Assembly: GCA_030062745.1 (NCBI GenBank)
Contig: CP099843.1
Location: 22,046,583 to 22,110,582, forward strand
From: Capitulum mitella
Lineage: Eukaryota > Arthropoda > Thecostraca > Pollicipedomorpha > Pollicipedidae
Length of the DNA stretch: 64,000 nt
Direction of reading: 5' to 3'
Of this stretch, positions 1-9,409 are shown piece by piece. The notes below the pieces were generated by a model. That model was not told where the DNA came from. It saw only the letters and a program-made list of their open reading frames with translations, and made no database searches. The stretch's first letter is position 1. Each line of letters opens with the position of its first letter. A program made the translations under genes and the position numbers.

Positions 1-273
1 GCCGGGACTGGCGCAGACTCCGTTCGGCTCCGGCTCGCCCTCCTCGCTGATGGCCTGGCGCAGCCAGCGCTTCTTGGCCGAGCCGCCGAGCTGGGCGGCC
101 GGCGGGCTGGGCGCCGCCGGCGCCGGGCCCACGCTGAGGCTGGCGCGTCGCTGGCCCGGCGGCGAGCGGGCGCCGCGCGTGTACTGCGACGGCAGCTCGC
201 AGCCGTCGCCGCCGTCCGACACGTGGCGCACCACGTTCACCACCGTCTCGTTCAGCCACTCGGTCATCAGCAT
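1..273 (-). CDS. KMT2E: upSET/KMT2E exon 8 (partial, continues beyond the window)
   Basis: After acceptor CTGACTGCAG the exon reads [17 protein letters not shown], corresponding to LVNEWLSEK in KMT2E, and later [16 protein letters not shown], corresponding to the SCKKRWLKQALEEE block. The Met is internal, not a start. The frame is open to base 1, so the rest of the C-terminal region lies to the left of this window. Confidence 0.92.
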   Translation of the reverse strand, partial: MLMTEWLNETVVNVVRHVSDGGDGCELPSQYTRGARSPPGQRRASLSVGPAPAAPSPPAAQLGGSAKKRWLRQAISEEGEPEPNGVCASPG

Positions 274-3200
274 CTGCAGTCAGATGGCGTCAGGGCGCCG
301 TCACAGGCTCGTACTCCTCAGCGGTGGAGGGAAATCTCACCGATGGTAACAAAATGGTGGTAAAACTACAGGCAAAACTACGAAACGAATACAAACGTGA
401 CGCAAATATGAAATGGCTGGTTGGTTGGTTGGTTGGTTATTGGGGCTTAAGGGCGCACCGACTGCAGGGTCATTCGGCGCCCAAAATATGAAATGATTTT
501 TGAAATGAAATTTTCACACATGAAAAGAATGCCATTTCAAATATGAAATGGCATTCTTTTCATCTGTCTAACACATGATTACACCATCTCAATACACTTT
601 TTTCTTTCGCACAAATTCGAATTTATTCGAAAATCCCTATGTCCCCCACCCTGTAGTTCACATTCTACTGGCTGACTGTTCGCTCTACAATGATTTGCAC
701 TGACACTACTGCTGGCTGAGTTACGTTCTCTACTGCCAACCTTATCCTCTCCATTCTATCCCATCAAGCGTCCCTCGTCAGCCTGCTGCCCGTCCCTAAG
801 GCTGCCGCACCGGACCACACCACGCACCCACCTTCTTTGTCTTGGGGAAGCGGAAGCCGTGGGCGTTAACGCCGGCGACCGGGGCGCTCTGGGGTCCGGC
901 CGCCAGCACGGGCGCTGCCGGTGGTGGGGGCGGCGGCGGGGGCGGCGGCGGCGGTGGAGGCGCCTCGTCTCCGGAGAGCGCCTCCGAGCCGGCCGAGTCG
1001 GCGGCCGACTGGCGCCGCGGCGAGCTCAGCAGCCGTGAGCGGCTGCCCTTCCGACTGCAACGGCACGCTGCCGTCAGCGTCACGGCACAAGGACGAAGCA
1101 GTGTCCCGGGCCAACAGGCCGTACACAACAGATACACAGCAGCTGCTTCAACCTGCTCAACCGGCAAAACTGGCGCAAATGGCGCATTAGACGTGACAGA
1201 TACCGTTGGCAACAGTCGACATGGCCTAAAATAAGTTGACAGGAGTTGACAGCGGCGTTTGCGTTAACATCGAAGAAGCCCCAAAAATGGAATGATCGAC
1301 CATCTTTGAACGGGAAGTTTCCTTTCTTTGGATGGAGGGTCGAACGGTGACTACAAAAAGGAGCACTTGCATGCAAGGTACTTCAAAGGCCAAACGACGT
1401 TCTATGCTGCGACCTCTACAGGGTAATGCCGGTTACCCTGACCGGCTACAACATAGCAAGAGTCCTACCCGTCTCAGTCCTGCGGACCTACTATCCGCCC
1501 CACCATTTCCCTACCGACCGGCCTGTCCCCGACAGCCGACTCACCCTCTCTTCCTGGTGTTCTTGTCGCCGGGCGGCGGCGCCGGCGTCCCGGCCGGCGC
1601 CGGCTCCTCGGCCGAGTTGTTCCGGGAGGACTCCTCGCGCGACTGTTTGCTGTGCTTGCGCGGCGACTCGGCGGCGGCGGCCGCCTGTTGCCGCTGCTGC
1701 TTTTTCTCCATCCGCTCGAACGCCTTCATGATCGCCTCGATCTTGCGCTCCTCCCGCGTCTGGCGGCGGCCGCTCGGGCGTCAGTGTCGGAACGCGGCAG
1801 CATCACACACACCACCGCTAACGGGCAGGCGTGCCAGGGAACTACTCCACACGGAAATTACCCCATCCAGTATAAAATGCAGCTGGAGCCTGCCGCGAAC
1901 AGGTCCGGCTCGGCGGCGGCACAGTACGTCCCGCACGAGGCGACACTCACCAGCTTTTTGGGCTCCTCCTTGACGGCGGGCGCGGCCGGCTCTGGTGGCG
2001 AGGCCGGCGCCGGCCGCGGCTCGGCGCTCTTCGCCGGCGAGCGGTACGGCGACTTTTTGCGCGGCGTCGGGTTCTGCGAGGGCGGGGGCGGCGGCGGCGG
2101 CGGCGCGCCCTCCTCGCTCGACTCGTCCTCGGCCGGCGGCGACGGCGACGGCGTCGGAGGGCGGGCCGAGCTGCGCCGGCGACGGACCGGCGCCGCCGGC
2201 TTGCCGTTACTGCCGCACGGAAGACGGTCTGGTCAGCGCGACAGACAGCACGGCCGTGGGCCGCCACACGTACTCACGCGACACGCAACTGGGGCCAGGC
2301 CAGTAAATAACTGAGACAAGGGTTGAATTTTTTAAAAGTGTTGGAGTACTTTCGTTTCGGAGCACAAAAATCCGCAAAGCTGGTTTAGGATGGCATTCTT
2401 GGTGTAAGTCATGACATCATACCTGTTTCTTACTGAATAGAGACAAAACCATTTGCTCGCGAAGTTAGAAATTTGTCGACATGGTTATAACGTAGATTTC
2501 TGACGGAAACATAAGATGAGACTTTTGGAGCATAAAATGTTACGGGACAACATATTTTTTGGTGTTTAAACTTGACTGAGACAGTTCAGGGGCACCACTA
2601 ACCACGTGAGGTGGACGGAGGCATCGATCAAGCCTTGTTACTTTGGTCGGACAGCAATGATATCATCGGATGCATATCTTTGCCCAACATTTCCACTTTG
2701 GGTGTGTGAGGAAAATGGCAGATAATGCACTATTTTTTAACCCATGTCCAAATAGGCATAAGCAACCTTGGTTAGCCAGGGAAAACAAATACAGGCTAAT
2801 TCTGACTGATCAGATATCACAAGACGGCATGGAGGCACAAAACCTATACCGCATGAAGTAGCTTTCATTGAGAAAAGAAAAACAGACATTTCTTTCAATA
2901 CAGCTTCACTCCAATTTACACGTTCCCTTGTAACCGATTTTCACAACGTCGGAGGCCAGTAGACATGAGAAGCGAGTCCAACCCTACGAAGGCCACAGCA
3001 CGCTACCGCGTCCCACCGTAGGGCAGCACCGACCCGGGCCAGGCCGGCGACGGCCACTCACTTGTTGATGGTGCCGTTGGTGCGCTGCCTGGCTGCCACC
3101 GGGCAGCCGTCGGCGCGGTCGCAGGCGCACACCAGCTGCCGGCCACCGGGCTGGTCGTGCGGTATCGTGATCTCCGCGTCCCGCGCCACCGGGCTCACCG

Positions 3201-6200
3201 CCACCACGTGCAGGTGCAGCGCGCCCTTGTCCACCACGTGTCGGATCTGGGCGTTGGGCCGGCACGAGCGGCGCACGAAGCGCGCCACGTTGCCGTACTG
3301 GCGCGCGTCGATGCAGACGTGCAGCGCGTCGCGCGGGAACCGGTAGTGCAGCACGTGCGGCTGGTATCGCTTGCTCTGCAGCGGGAACTGCCGGCGGAAC
3401 TCGTCCAGCAGGCAGCAGCGGCCGCGGAATTCCAGCAGCGTCGTGTTGGCCAGCACGGGCAGGGCGGCCACCAGGCCGCGCTCGGCCCGGCCCACGGTGG
3501 CCACGGCACAGCGCTCCGGCCCGGCCGGCGGCGGCGGCACGGCGCCCGTCCGCATTGACGCCAGCCGGGCGCGCAGCTCCGCCGAGTACTGGTTGGTGAC
3601 GGCCTCCTCGTACTCGTCGATCCAGCAGCGCAGCTTGCGCGCCGGCTCCTCGGCCGGCTCGGGCGGCGCGCCGCCGCCGCCGCTGGCGGTGCGCGCCCGG
3701 CCGGCCCGCGATATCCGCCGCTGGGGACGGAGCACACCGTCAGCAAAACGACCGCACGCGCCACGCGGCGCGACCGACCCCCGGCCCACCAGCCGTGTCA
3801 TCAATAGTCGATCAGCCGTAATGCCCTGTGCGATTCGAATAACCTGTTATCGCCGACCTGTTATTGCCAATGCAGCGCTCCCCAGCCGTATGAATTGCGT
3901 GGCCCAATGTCCCTTCGGTGCCATCGAAGCGCGGTATCGCCGTAACGCAACCCCCCGGGCCAGACAACAGGGCCCGGTTCCCGTGACAAATGGCGGGCGC
4001 CTAGTCTGAAAAGCGTGAAAAGGCCACACGCCGGCTGAGCCTCCACACCCGCCGTCCAGCCGTCCCTGAGTCAGCGGGCGCCGGCGCCTCACCTTCCTCA
4101 CGGGTGGCCTCTTTCTCTCGGCGGGCTGCGGCTGCGGCGGCTGCTGCTGTTGCTGCGCCGCCGCCGTCGCCGGCGGCGGCGGCGGCCGCGCCGGGCGGCG
4201 CCTGTCGTTCTTCTGGGCGGCGGCGGCCGGCGCCGGGCGGCCGCTCTTGCGCTTGACGGGCCGCCGGAGCCGCGGGCCGCCGCCGGCCGGCGCCGGGCCG
4301 CGGCCCGACTCACCCGACGAGTCGGCCGACTCGTCCGAGTCGGTCAGCAGCTTCTGGCGGCGGCGCAGTTGCAGCGAGCGGGCGCGGCGCCGGTCCAGCC
4401 GGCGCGGCTGGCACTGCTCGCAGAGGTACTCGTCCGGGATCGAGTGCCGGTCCAGGCCGACGCAGTCCACGTGTTGCCACACCGAGCACCGGTCGCAGCA
4501 GATCATGTAGCCGTCGTCGTGCTCAAAGTCGCTGCCGGACACAGGCAGGGACGCGTCAGTCACGGCGAGAACACCGGCACCAATGACGCGCCGATCGCCT
4601 TGTTGACACCAGCAATACCAAACACTGCTCTTAATACCAACACGGGCGTAGATTCTAAAGAATGTCAACAACGGCTTTCACAATGTCAGCAGCTGGACGG
4701 TTCTACACCGACCGCGTAATGCCACCGTCCGCGTCCTGCATACGGACCACAATGAAGCAGTTAGACGTTAGACGATATGATGCAAAGCTGACCTACAACG
4801 AAACTGCAACGAGAGGGAATAGCATCGTCATCTCAGGCTGTTTATCATGTGACTGGGCGAAAGTGACCACGCAACAGCATCGTCAACAATGATGACATGC
4901 AGAAGGGGCAAGCAAAACGTTCTACACGAGCACAACACTGACATGCAGCGCAACACGTCCCTCCAACGCACAACGGATGACATTACCGGCAGTTGACGGT
5001 GAACCAGTGTGCAAGAGATAACACAGAGCTACGACCTGTAAGCTGTAACTAGGCGTCACAAACTAGCAAGCCACAGCTCACAGCAAGGACGTACGGCACA
5101 TAATGACAAGGGAAACAAAACACAGTTGGCAGCAGCTCGACTGACGGACAACACGCAAACAGCAGCAGCTCAACCAGCAGTCCCCACGACACGTCACCCG
5201 GTGCACAATGACCAGTTACCCAAGGTGACTGATCGCTGTGCGTGGCCACAAACGGCAATGATTCAGGCCGAACAGGCGCAGTCCTGGCTAGGGGAGGGAC
5301 TCGGGTCCTCACCAGATACAGCGGGTGACCGAGTCGTCGACCGTCTCCGACTCGGGCGCCGTCTCCGTCTCCTCGCCGTCGTCCGGCTCCGTCTCCAGCA
5401 CGGCCGACGGCACCGTCGCCATCAGGCCCAGCTCGTCCACCGCCTCGGCGCCAGACAGCGGTGCCACCAGCACCGCCGGCGTCGGCGTCGGCATCGGCGT
5501 CGGCGTCGGCGCCGGCGGCGGTGGTGGAGGCGGTGGCGGCGGCGGCGGTTGTTGCGGAGGCGGCGAGAGCGGCAGCTGGGTCGGGGTTGAAACCACGGTC
5601 GGCGCCGGCGGCGGCCCGTCCGTGGCCATCAGGGGTAAAGTGGAAGCAGGCGCAGCCGGCAGCGCGCAGGCTGGCGGGACGGGCGGCGACGGCTGGGGCG
5701 GCGGGGGCGCCAGAGCGGCCGGCGGCGGCTCGGGCGGCTGGGGCGGCTCTGGCGAGCGCGGCGGCGGCGCGCCATAGTTGTGGTCCTGCAGCACGTGCTG
5801 GTACGGCGCTGGCAAGCCGGCCGGCGGCGCCGAGCGGTCCCGGCCGGCGCTGGGCGCGGGCCTGCGGAGCGACACGGCCGACTTAGCACAGACCTCACCG
5901 GCAGCACCCGGACAGCGTGCCGTCCGCGGCCGCCACGTCCAGCGGACAGCAGTGCCGCGACGGGCCAGCCCTGAGCCGCATCATCCCTGCCACAGACGTT
6001 GGTACTAACACAGCCCGACCCCGGGCCTCCTCATTCCCGGAATCCGTGACGGCGGTGGCGGCGCCCGGTGCCGACAATGGCCGCTGTCGGCGCTGCAGCC
6101 ATCCCGGCCGGTGGCCTGATGACTGGGCGTCCGTTCGTGCTGGACGCCGTCCAGGGCAGGGCAACACCCTGCATGAGTCAGCCGGGCCGGACCCAGTCTC

Positions 6201-7806
6201 ACTTTCACCGGGCAGCGGCCGGCGGCGCACCCCCCGCAACGTGACTGGAACCCGCAGTCATCCCACGACTAACCGGGCCAGCCCGTCCCGCCAGTCACCC
6301 AAACGACATACACCGTCATCTGTGGACGGCCGCGACCGGACTAACGAACCACATACAGACAGCAGTAGCTGGACTGAAGGACCGCACGAAGGCAGCAACA
6401 CAACTGAAGGACCACATAGACGGCAGTAGCCCCACTGCCGGACCACACACAGACAGCAGCAGCTCGACCGACGGACAACATACAGACAGCAGCAGCTCAA
6501 CTAACACAACACACAGACAGCAGTAGCTCGACCGCCGGACCACAAAGACAGCGGCAGCTCGACTGACGTACCACAGACAGTAGCAGCTCGACTGACGGAC
6601 CACACAGACAGCAGCAGCTCGACTGATGGACAACACACAGGCAGCAGCAGCTCGACTGACGGACAACACAGACAGCAGTAGCTCGACTGACGGACCACAC
6701 ACAGATCGCAGCAGCTTGACTGACGGACCACACACAGATCGCAGCAGCTCGACTGACGGACAACACACAGACAGCAGTAGCTCGACTGACGGACAACACA
6801 CAGACAGCAGTAGCTCGACTGACGGACAACACACAGACAGCAGCAGCTCGACTGACGGACCACACACAGATCACAGCAGCTCGACTGACGGACCACACAC
6901 ACACAGCAGCAGCTCGACTGACGGACAACACACAGACAGCAGTAGCTCGACTGACGGACAACACACAGACAGCAGCAGCTCGACTGACGGACAACACACA
7001 GACAGCAGCAGCTCGACTGACGGACAACACACAGACAGCAGCTCGACTGATGAACAACACACGGACGGCAGCAGCTCGACTGACGGACAACATATGGATG
7101 GCAGCAGCTCGACTGACGGACAACACACAGATCGCAGCAGCTCGACTGACGGACAACACACAGACAGCAGCAGCTCGACTGATGGACAACACACAGACAG
7201 GAGCCGCTCGACTACCGGACCACGCACAGAAAGAAGAGCAGATCGACAAAAGGACCAAACACAGACAGGAGAATATGGACTGATGGACCACACACAGACG
7301 TGGGCAGCTGGACGTATGGGCCTCTCAAAGGTGACACAGATATACTGTCACGATACAGAAGAACCATAGAGAAGCCAAGTGATGACTACAGATATTACCA
7401 AACAGTGTTACTTTCTACAATTAGCAGATGGCACATACACTTGTCAAGGCCTGTCACAGCCTCTGAACTTCAACCAAAACCAAAGAAATGGCAGCCAATC
7501 CAACGAAACTGAATGCAGATGCCTTGACGCCCCACTGTCGTGATCGCCAGTAACAACACTCCCGCACACTGCAGCCCACATCAGCACGAGATTCACCACA
7601 AACAAGCCCACGACCGTCGTTCGCCGAGCTCAGCCGGCCCGTCAGGAGGGCGGGCCGTCCGGTGCCGAGCCGGCGGCCTCCACCGACCTGACGCTGGCGT
7701 AGGCGTGGATGTGGGCGTGGTGGAGCGGGCCCGGCCGCGGCTCGGCCGGCGCCGGCACCAGCCGCAGCCGGCCGTCGGCGCCCGGACTCCAGAATCCCGA
7801 GCTCAT
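1..7806 (-). CDS. KMT2E: KMT2E/MLL5-type (upSET) PHD-SET chromatin regulator, 5' eight coding exons, 3' end outside window
   Basis: Coding exons in transcript order are 7688-7806, 5313-5861, 4093-4531, 3062-3720, 1951-2209, 1545-1759, 832-1054 and 1-273 (cut by the window edge). All introns are GT-AG, every junction phase matches, and 912 codons read without a stop. Family knowledge: KMT2E, SETD5 and fly upSET are nuclear proteins that bind H3K4me3 through a PHD finger, have a SET domain with little or no methyltransferase activity, and work with HDAC-type complexes and HCF-1. Visible here are the DHNY HCF-1-binding motif, a PHD finger split by an intron between its second and third zinc ligands, the SET domain, a [10 protein letters not shown] helix and a KKRW motif, all in KMT2E order. 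Proline- and glutamine-rich linkers are longer than in vertebrates. The upstream CpG-rich block is the likely promoter. It could equally be named SETD5-like, since arthropods usually have one gene for both. Confidence 0.93.
274..831. other. upSET intron 7 with SINE-tail fragment and perfect hairpin
   Basis: A (TTGG)n run at about 417-440 is followed by TTATTGGGGCTTAAGGGC. The same tail recurs at 44059-44095, so it is a dispersed repeat. A perfect 20 bp inverted repeat sits at 520-539 and 544-563 with a 4-base loop. The rest holds nothing recognised. Confidence 0.6.
832..1054 (-). CDS. KMT2E: upSET/KMT2E exon 7: serine/proline linker ending FPKTKK
   Basis: The acceptor is GTGCCGTTGCAG and the donor AAG|GTGGGT in phase 0. 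The exon encodes basic [14 protein letters not shown], an acidic patch, a run of fourteen prolines and Ala/Pro-rich sequence. It ends in FRFPKTKK, which aligns with YPKTKK in KMT2E just before the exon that encodes NEWL. Confidence 0.88.
1545..1759 (-). CDS. KMT2E: upSET/KMT2E exon 6: conserved [10 protein letters not shown] helix
   Basis: The exon begins directly with [20 protein letters not shown], a charged helix very close to the TREERKMEAI helix found after the SET domain in vertebrate KMT2E. Gln/Ala and Ser/Lys-rich sequence follows. The acceptor is GCCGCCGCCAG and the donor GG|GTGAGT. The helix probably forms a coiled coil. Its function in the family is not well defined. Confidence 0.92.
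1951..2209 (-). CDS. KMT2E: upSET/KMT2E exon 5: low-complexity linker
   Basis: The reading frame lacks a Met and gives [14 protein letters not shown], then an acidic AEDESSEEG, a proline run, [14 protein letters not shown] and VKEEPKKL at the donor CTG|GTGAGT. The acceptor is CGTGCGGCAG. Length (259) and phase fit both neighbours exactly. The composition matches the phosphoserine- and lysine-rich linker after the SET domain in KMT2E. No domain is visible. Another frame across this stretch is open but reads only poly-Arg and is a shadow. Confidence 0.85.
2210..3061. other. upSET intron 4, no recognised element
   Basis: This is AT-richer sequence between the SET exon and the next exon. No open frame with family similarity, tRNA motif or clear repeat was seen. 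The other coding introns at 1055-1544, 3721-4092 and 4532-5312 also hold no recognised element, except the minisatellite seed at about 5120-5185. Confidence 0.5.
3062..3720 (-). CDS. KMT2E: upSET/KMT2E exon 4: SET domain
   Basis: This exon encodes 219 codons after acceptor TCCGTCCCCAG. The segment [20 protein letters not shown] matches the pre-SET helix of KMT2E/SETD5. The SET fold runs roughly from exon residue 70 to 190, with [40 protein letters not shown] and DAEITI. The usual SET signature NHSCxPN is RRSCRPN here, as in vertebrate KMT2E, so catalysis is doubtful. A Cys-rich [10 protein letters not shown] follows as a post-SET remnant. The donor AA|GTGAGT supplies two bases of an Asn codon. 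Confidence 0.95.
4093..4531 (-). CDS. KMT2E: upSET/KMT2E exon 3: PHD finger body and basic, Gln/Pro-rich linker
   Basis: The exon begins after acceptor TGTCCGGCAG and reads [12 protein letters not shown], then a CxxC, WQHVDC and LCEQCQP. With the CIC of exon 2 this completes the C4HC3 zinc ligands of the PHD finger. The HDDGYMICC loop and the Trp before QHVDC are the H3K4me3-reading positions of KMT2E. Downstream come a basic patch, a [13 protein letters not shown] acidic-serine patch, a nuclear-signal-like RPVKRKSGR and a short polyglutamine run. The donor is AAG|GTGAGG in phase 0. The open frame continues upstream of the exon into intron sequence. Confidence 0.94.
5120..5185. repeat. isolated units of the intron 1 minisatellite
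   Basis: The stretch CAGCAGCTCGACTGACGGAC followed by AACACGCAAACAGCAGCAGCTC is the same unit as the 33 bp array in intron 1. Here it occurs about twice inside intron 2, separated from the main array by exon 2. Confidence 0.75.
5313..5861 (-). CDS. KMT2E: upSET/KMT2E exon 2: DHNY motif, proline-rich linker, first PHD cysteines
   Basis: The exon contains DHNYGAPPP (DHNY encoded at 5774-5785), which is the D/E-H-x-Y HCF-1-binding motif in the same place as in KMT2E. A long Pro/Thr/Ala linker follows, with a run of twelve prolines. The exon closes with an acidic segment and VTRCI, matching the VTRCIC that opens the KMT2E PHD finger. The donor TCTG|GTGAGG gives two bases of the next Cys codon. 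The acceptor is best placed at CTCCGCAG before 5861. An in-frame GTG upstream is not a start. Confidence 0.9.
6340..7230. repeat. 33 bp minisatellite in upSET intron 1
   Basis: About 25 units of roughly AGCAGCTCGACTGACGGACA followed by ACACACAGACAGC occur in tandem, with a few shortened units. Because 33 is divisible by three, several frames stay open on both strands and give repetitive pseudo-proteins such as [10 protein letters not shown]. None starts with family similarity, so it is treated as noncoding. A two-unit seed of the same sequence lies in intron 2 at about 5120-5185. Confidence 0.92.
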
Positions 7807-8330
7807 GTCACTTCTGCGGCAGCGACCGGTCGTCCGACTCTAGCTCGCTGCACAGGCGGTGCGACCGGAACATAGCAGCCAGCTTCGGCGCGGACATCTG
7901 TCGGCAGCGGCGGCACCGTCACGCGCCCGTCCGCCGGCACAGGGCGCGCCGGCGGCCGGCGGCCGGCCGGCTGCACAGCTGCACATGCCAGCTCACGATT
8001 CCGTGCGAGCCGGGCCCAGCCGCCAGCAGACGGCCGGGCCCGGCCGCCGGCCGACGCGAGCTGCATAAATAACGCGCCGCCGCCGGCCGGCCGGCCGGCC
8101 GGCAGTCCGTCCAGTCGCCGGCCGCCGCAGTTGGCAGGCGCGTCCGCCGACCGGCAGGCGTCGTCGGTTCCGACGCGCCGGGCCGCTCCCGCCGCCGGCC
8201 GCCGGCACACGGCCGCCTGAGCGTCGCCCGCTCACGCATCACACGGCGGCCCACTGGACGGAACAGTAACCACCGACGTGGAACAGTGACCACCGCCCGG
8301 CCGCGGCGAACGGAACATTGATAAAATTAA
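7600..8330 (-). promoter_or_regulatory. CpG-rich block, likely promoter and 5' UTR of upSET/KMT2E
   Basis: This block is GC-rich with dense CpG and GGCC runs and includes the first coding exon. Sequence left of it is the gene body, and sequence right of about 8330 returns to ordinary composition. A TATA-like GCATAAATAACG at 8063-8074 reads better on the plus strand, so transcription in both directions is possible. Promoter function is inferred from position and composition only. Confidence 0.5.
7688..7806 (-). CDS. KMT2E: upSET/KMT2E coding exon 1 (start codon)
   Basis: The ATG lies at 7804-7806, in context GTGACATGA. It opens a 39-codon segment starting MSSGFWSPG and ending [11 protein letters not shown], which resembles the His/Tyr-rich stretch just before DHNYG in vertebrate KMT2E. 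The donor is AG|GTCGGT, a weak site. It leaves two bases that join the first base of the 5861 exon as an Arg codon, so the phase is right. The open stretch is short, and the call rests on the motif similarity, the phase match and its place inside the CpG-rich block. Confidence 0.7.
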
Positions 8331-9405
8331 CGTAAAATGGGCTGACGGTGCCCATTAGCGCATTTCACTGTTTCCCATCCACTGTAAACTGAATATCCCT
8401 TCTAAAATGGCGAGTAAATACCATGACCGTGGCTGCCAACTTATGTGGGTGATCAGTGGTAATCCACAATGAGGAATGATCAATGATCACTCCACAGAGT
8501 CCCATGTTAAAATCATGTCTGGCGTGATCCATGAACAATGAGCATTGAGAACTCTGGCTGAAGAGAACAATGATGAAGCTCTCTCAAAAGAACTGAGAAC
8601 TACGCTCATAGATCCAACAGAATCGGGAAGATATTAAGCTCCGAATTTCCATCAGCAGTTCTACTCACGAGGAACTGCACAACCACCAAAGCATTCCTCG
8701 TTCTGTTCGTTCGTCCCACCACACGGTCGGTCATTGCATTCATCTAAACCAACCGGTATCCGATTTCAGGGAGCCTACTTTGTTATTGTCACCCAGACGG
8801 CCAGATGATCATCTCAAATAATTCGTGGGAAGACGCAAGTCATTATAAAGTAACCAAATGCTACCGACAAAAACAAGAACAGTGCATTTCGGCGAGGTTT
8901 CAGGCCCCGAATGTTAAACGGATTACATGTCCACGAGCGTCCTGCCAGACTAACCCGTTCACTACGGACCGCCCACACGACTTTGCTTTGTTTACGTATC
9001 CTCCCCTTCTACTGACGGCCAGACCCGGGTGGACTCGTCGAACTCGGTTTGGGTGGCCCGGTACCCAACATGCCACAGGAAAATCACGAGCTCGTGGTGC
9101 CGGACGGCCAGTCTCACATGGTTCTGCAGTTCCTGGTGACAAATGCATTTTGTACGGCAAGGTGCAAAGCTGAAAGCCTTGGTGCCCAAGCATGTTAGTT
9201 AAGATCAAACAACATATACATGCATTTAACATGACTATAGCTGGGTGCAAACATATTCAGCAGGCAAATTGGTCTACACTTGTCCAAAACAGGCACCAAG
9301 GGGACATCTGAGATATACCCAATGAGCTAGGTTCCAGCATTGCCCTGCTCACTGTCAGCTCATATGATCCAGAAGAGAGGCCAACCAGTCACATACATAT
9401 AAATA
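8331..9405. other. intergenic sequence, nothing recognised
   Basis: Ordinary mixed-composition sequence with normal CpG content. No conserved coding segment, RNA gene or clear repeat was seen. CpG falls away abruptly near 9180-9410. Confidence 0.5.
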
Positions 9406-9409
9406 TAAC

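Noticed and set aside
520..563. microRNA precursor
   Set aside because: The stem is 20 bp with a 4-base loop, shorter than a normal precursor.
3157..4009. Plus-strand frames of 130-210 codons opposite the SET and PHD exons
   Set aside because: GC-rich shadows of the minus-strand coding exons, with no family similarity.
6497..7291. Minus-strand open frame of 264 codons, and the plus-strand frame of 247 codons
   Set aside because: Both are products of the 33 bp minisatellite staying in frame. They are purely repetitive and lie in an upSET intron.
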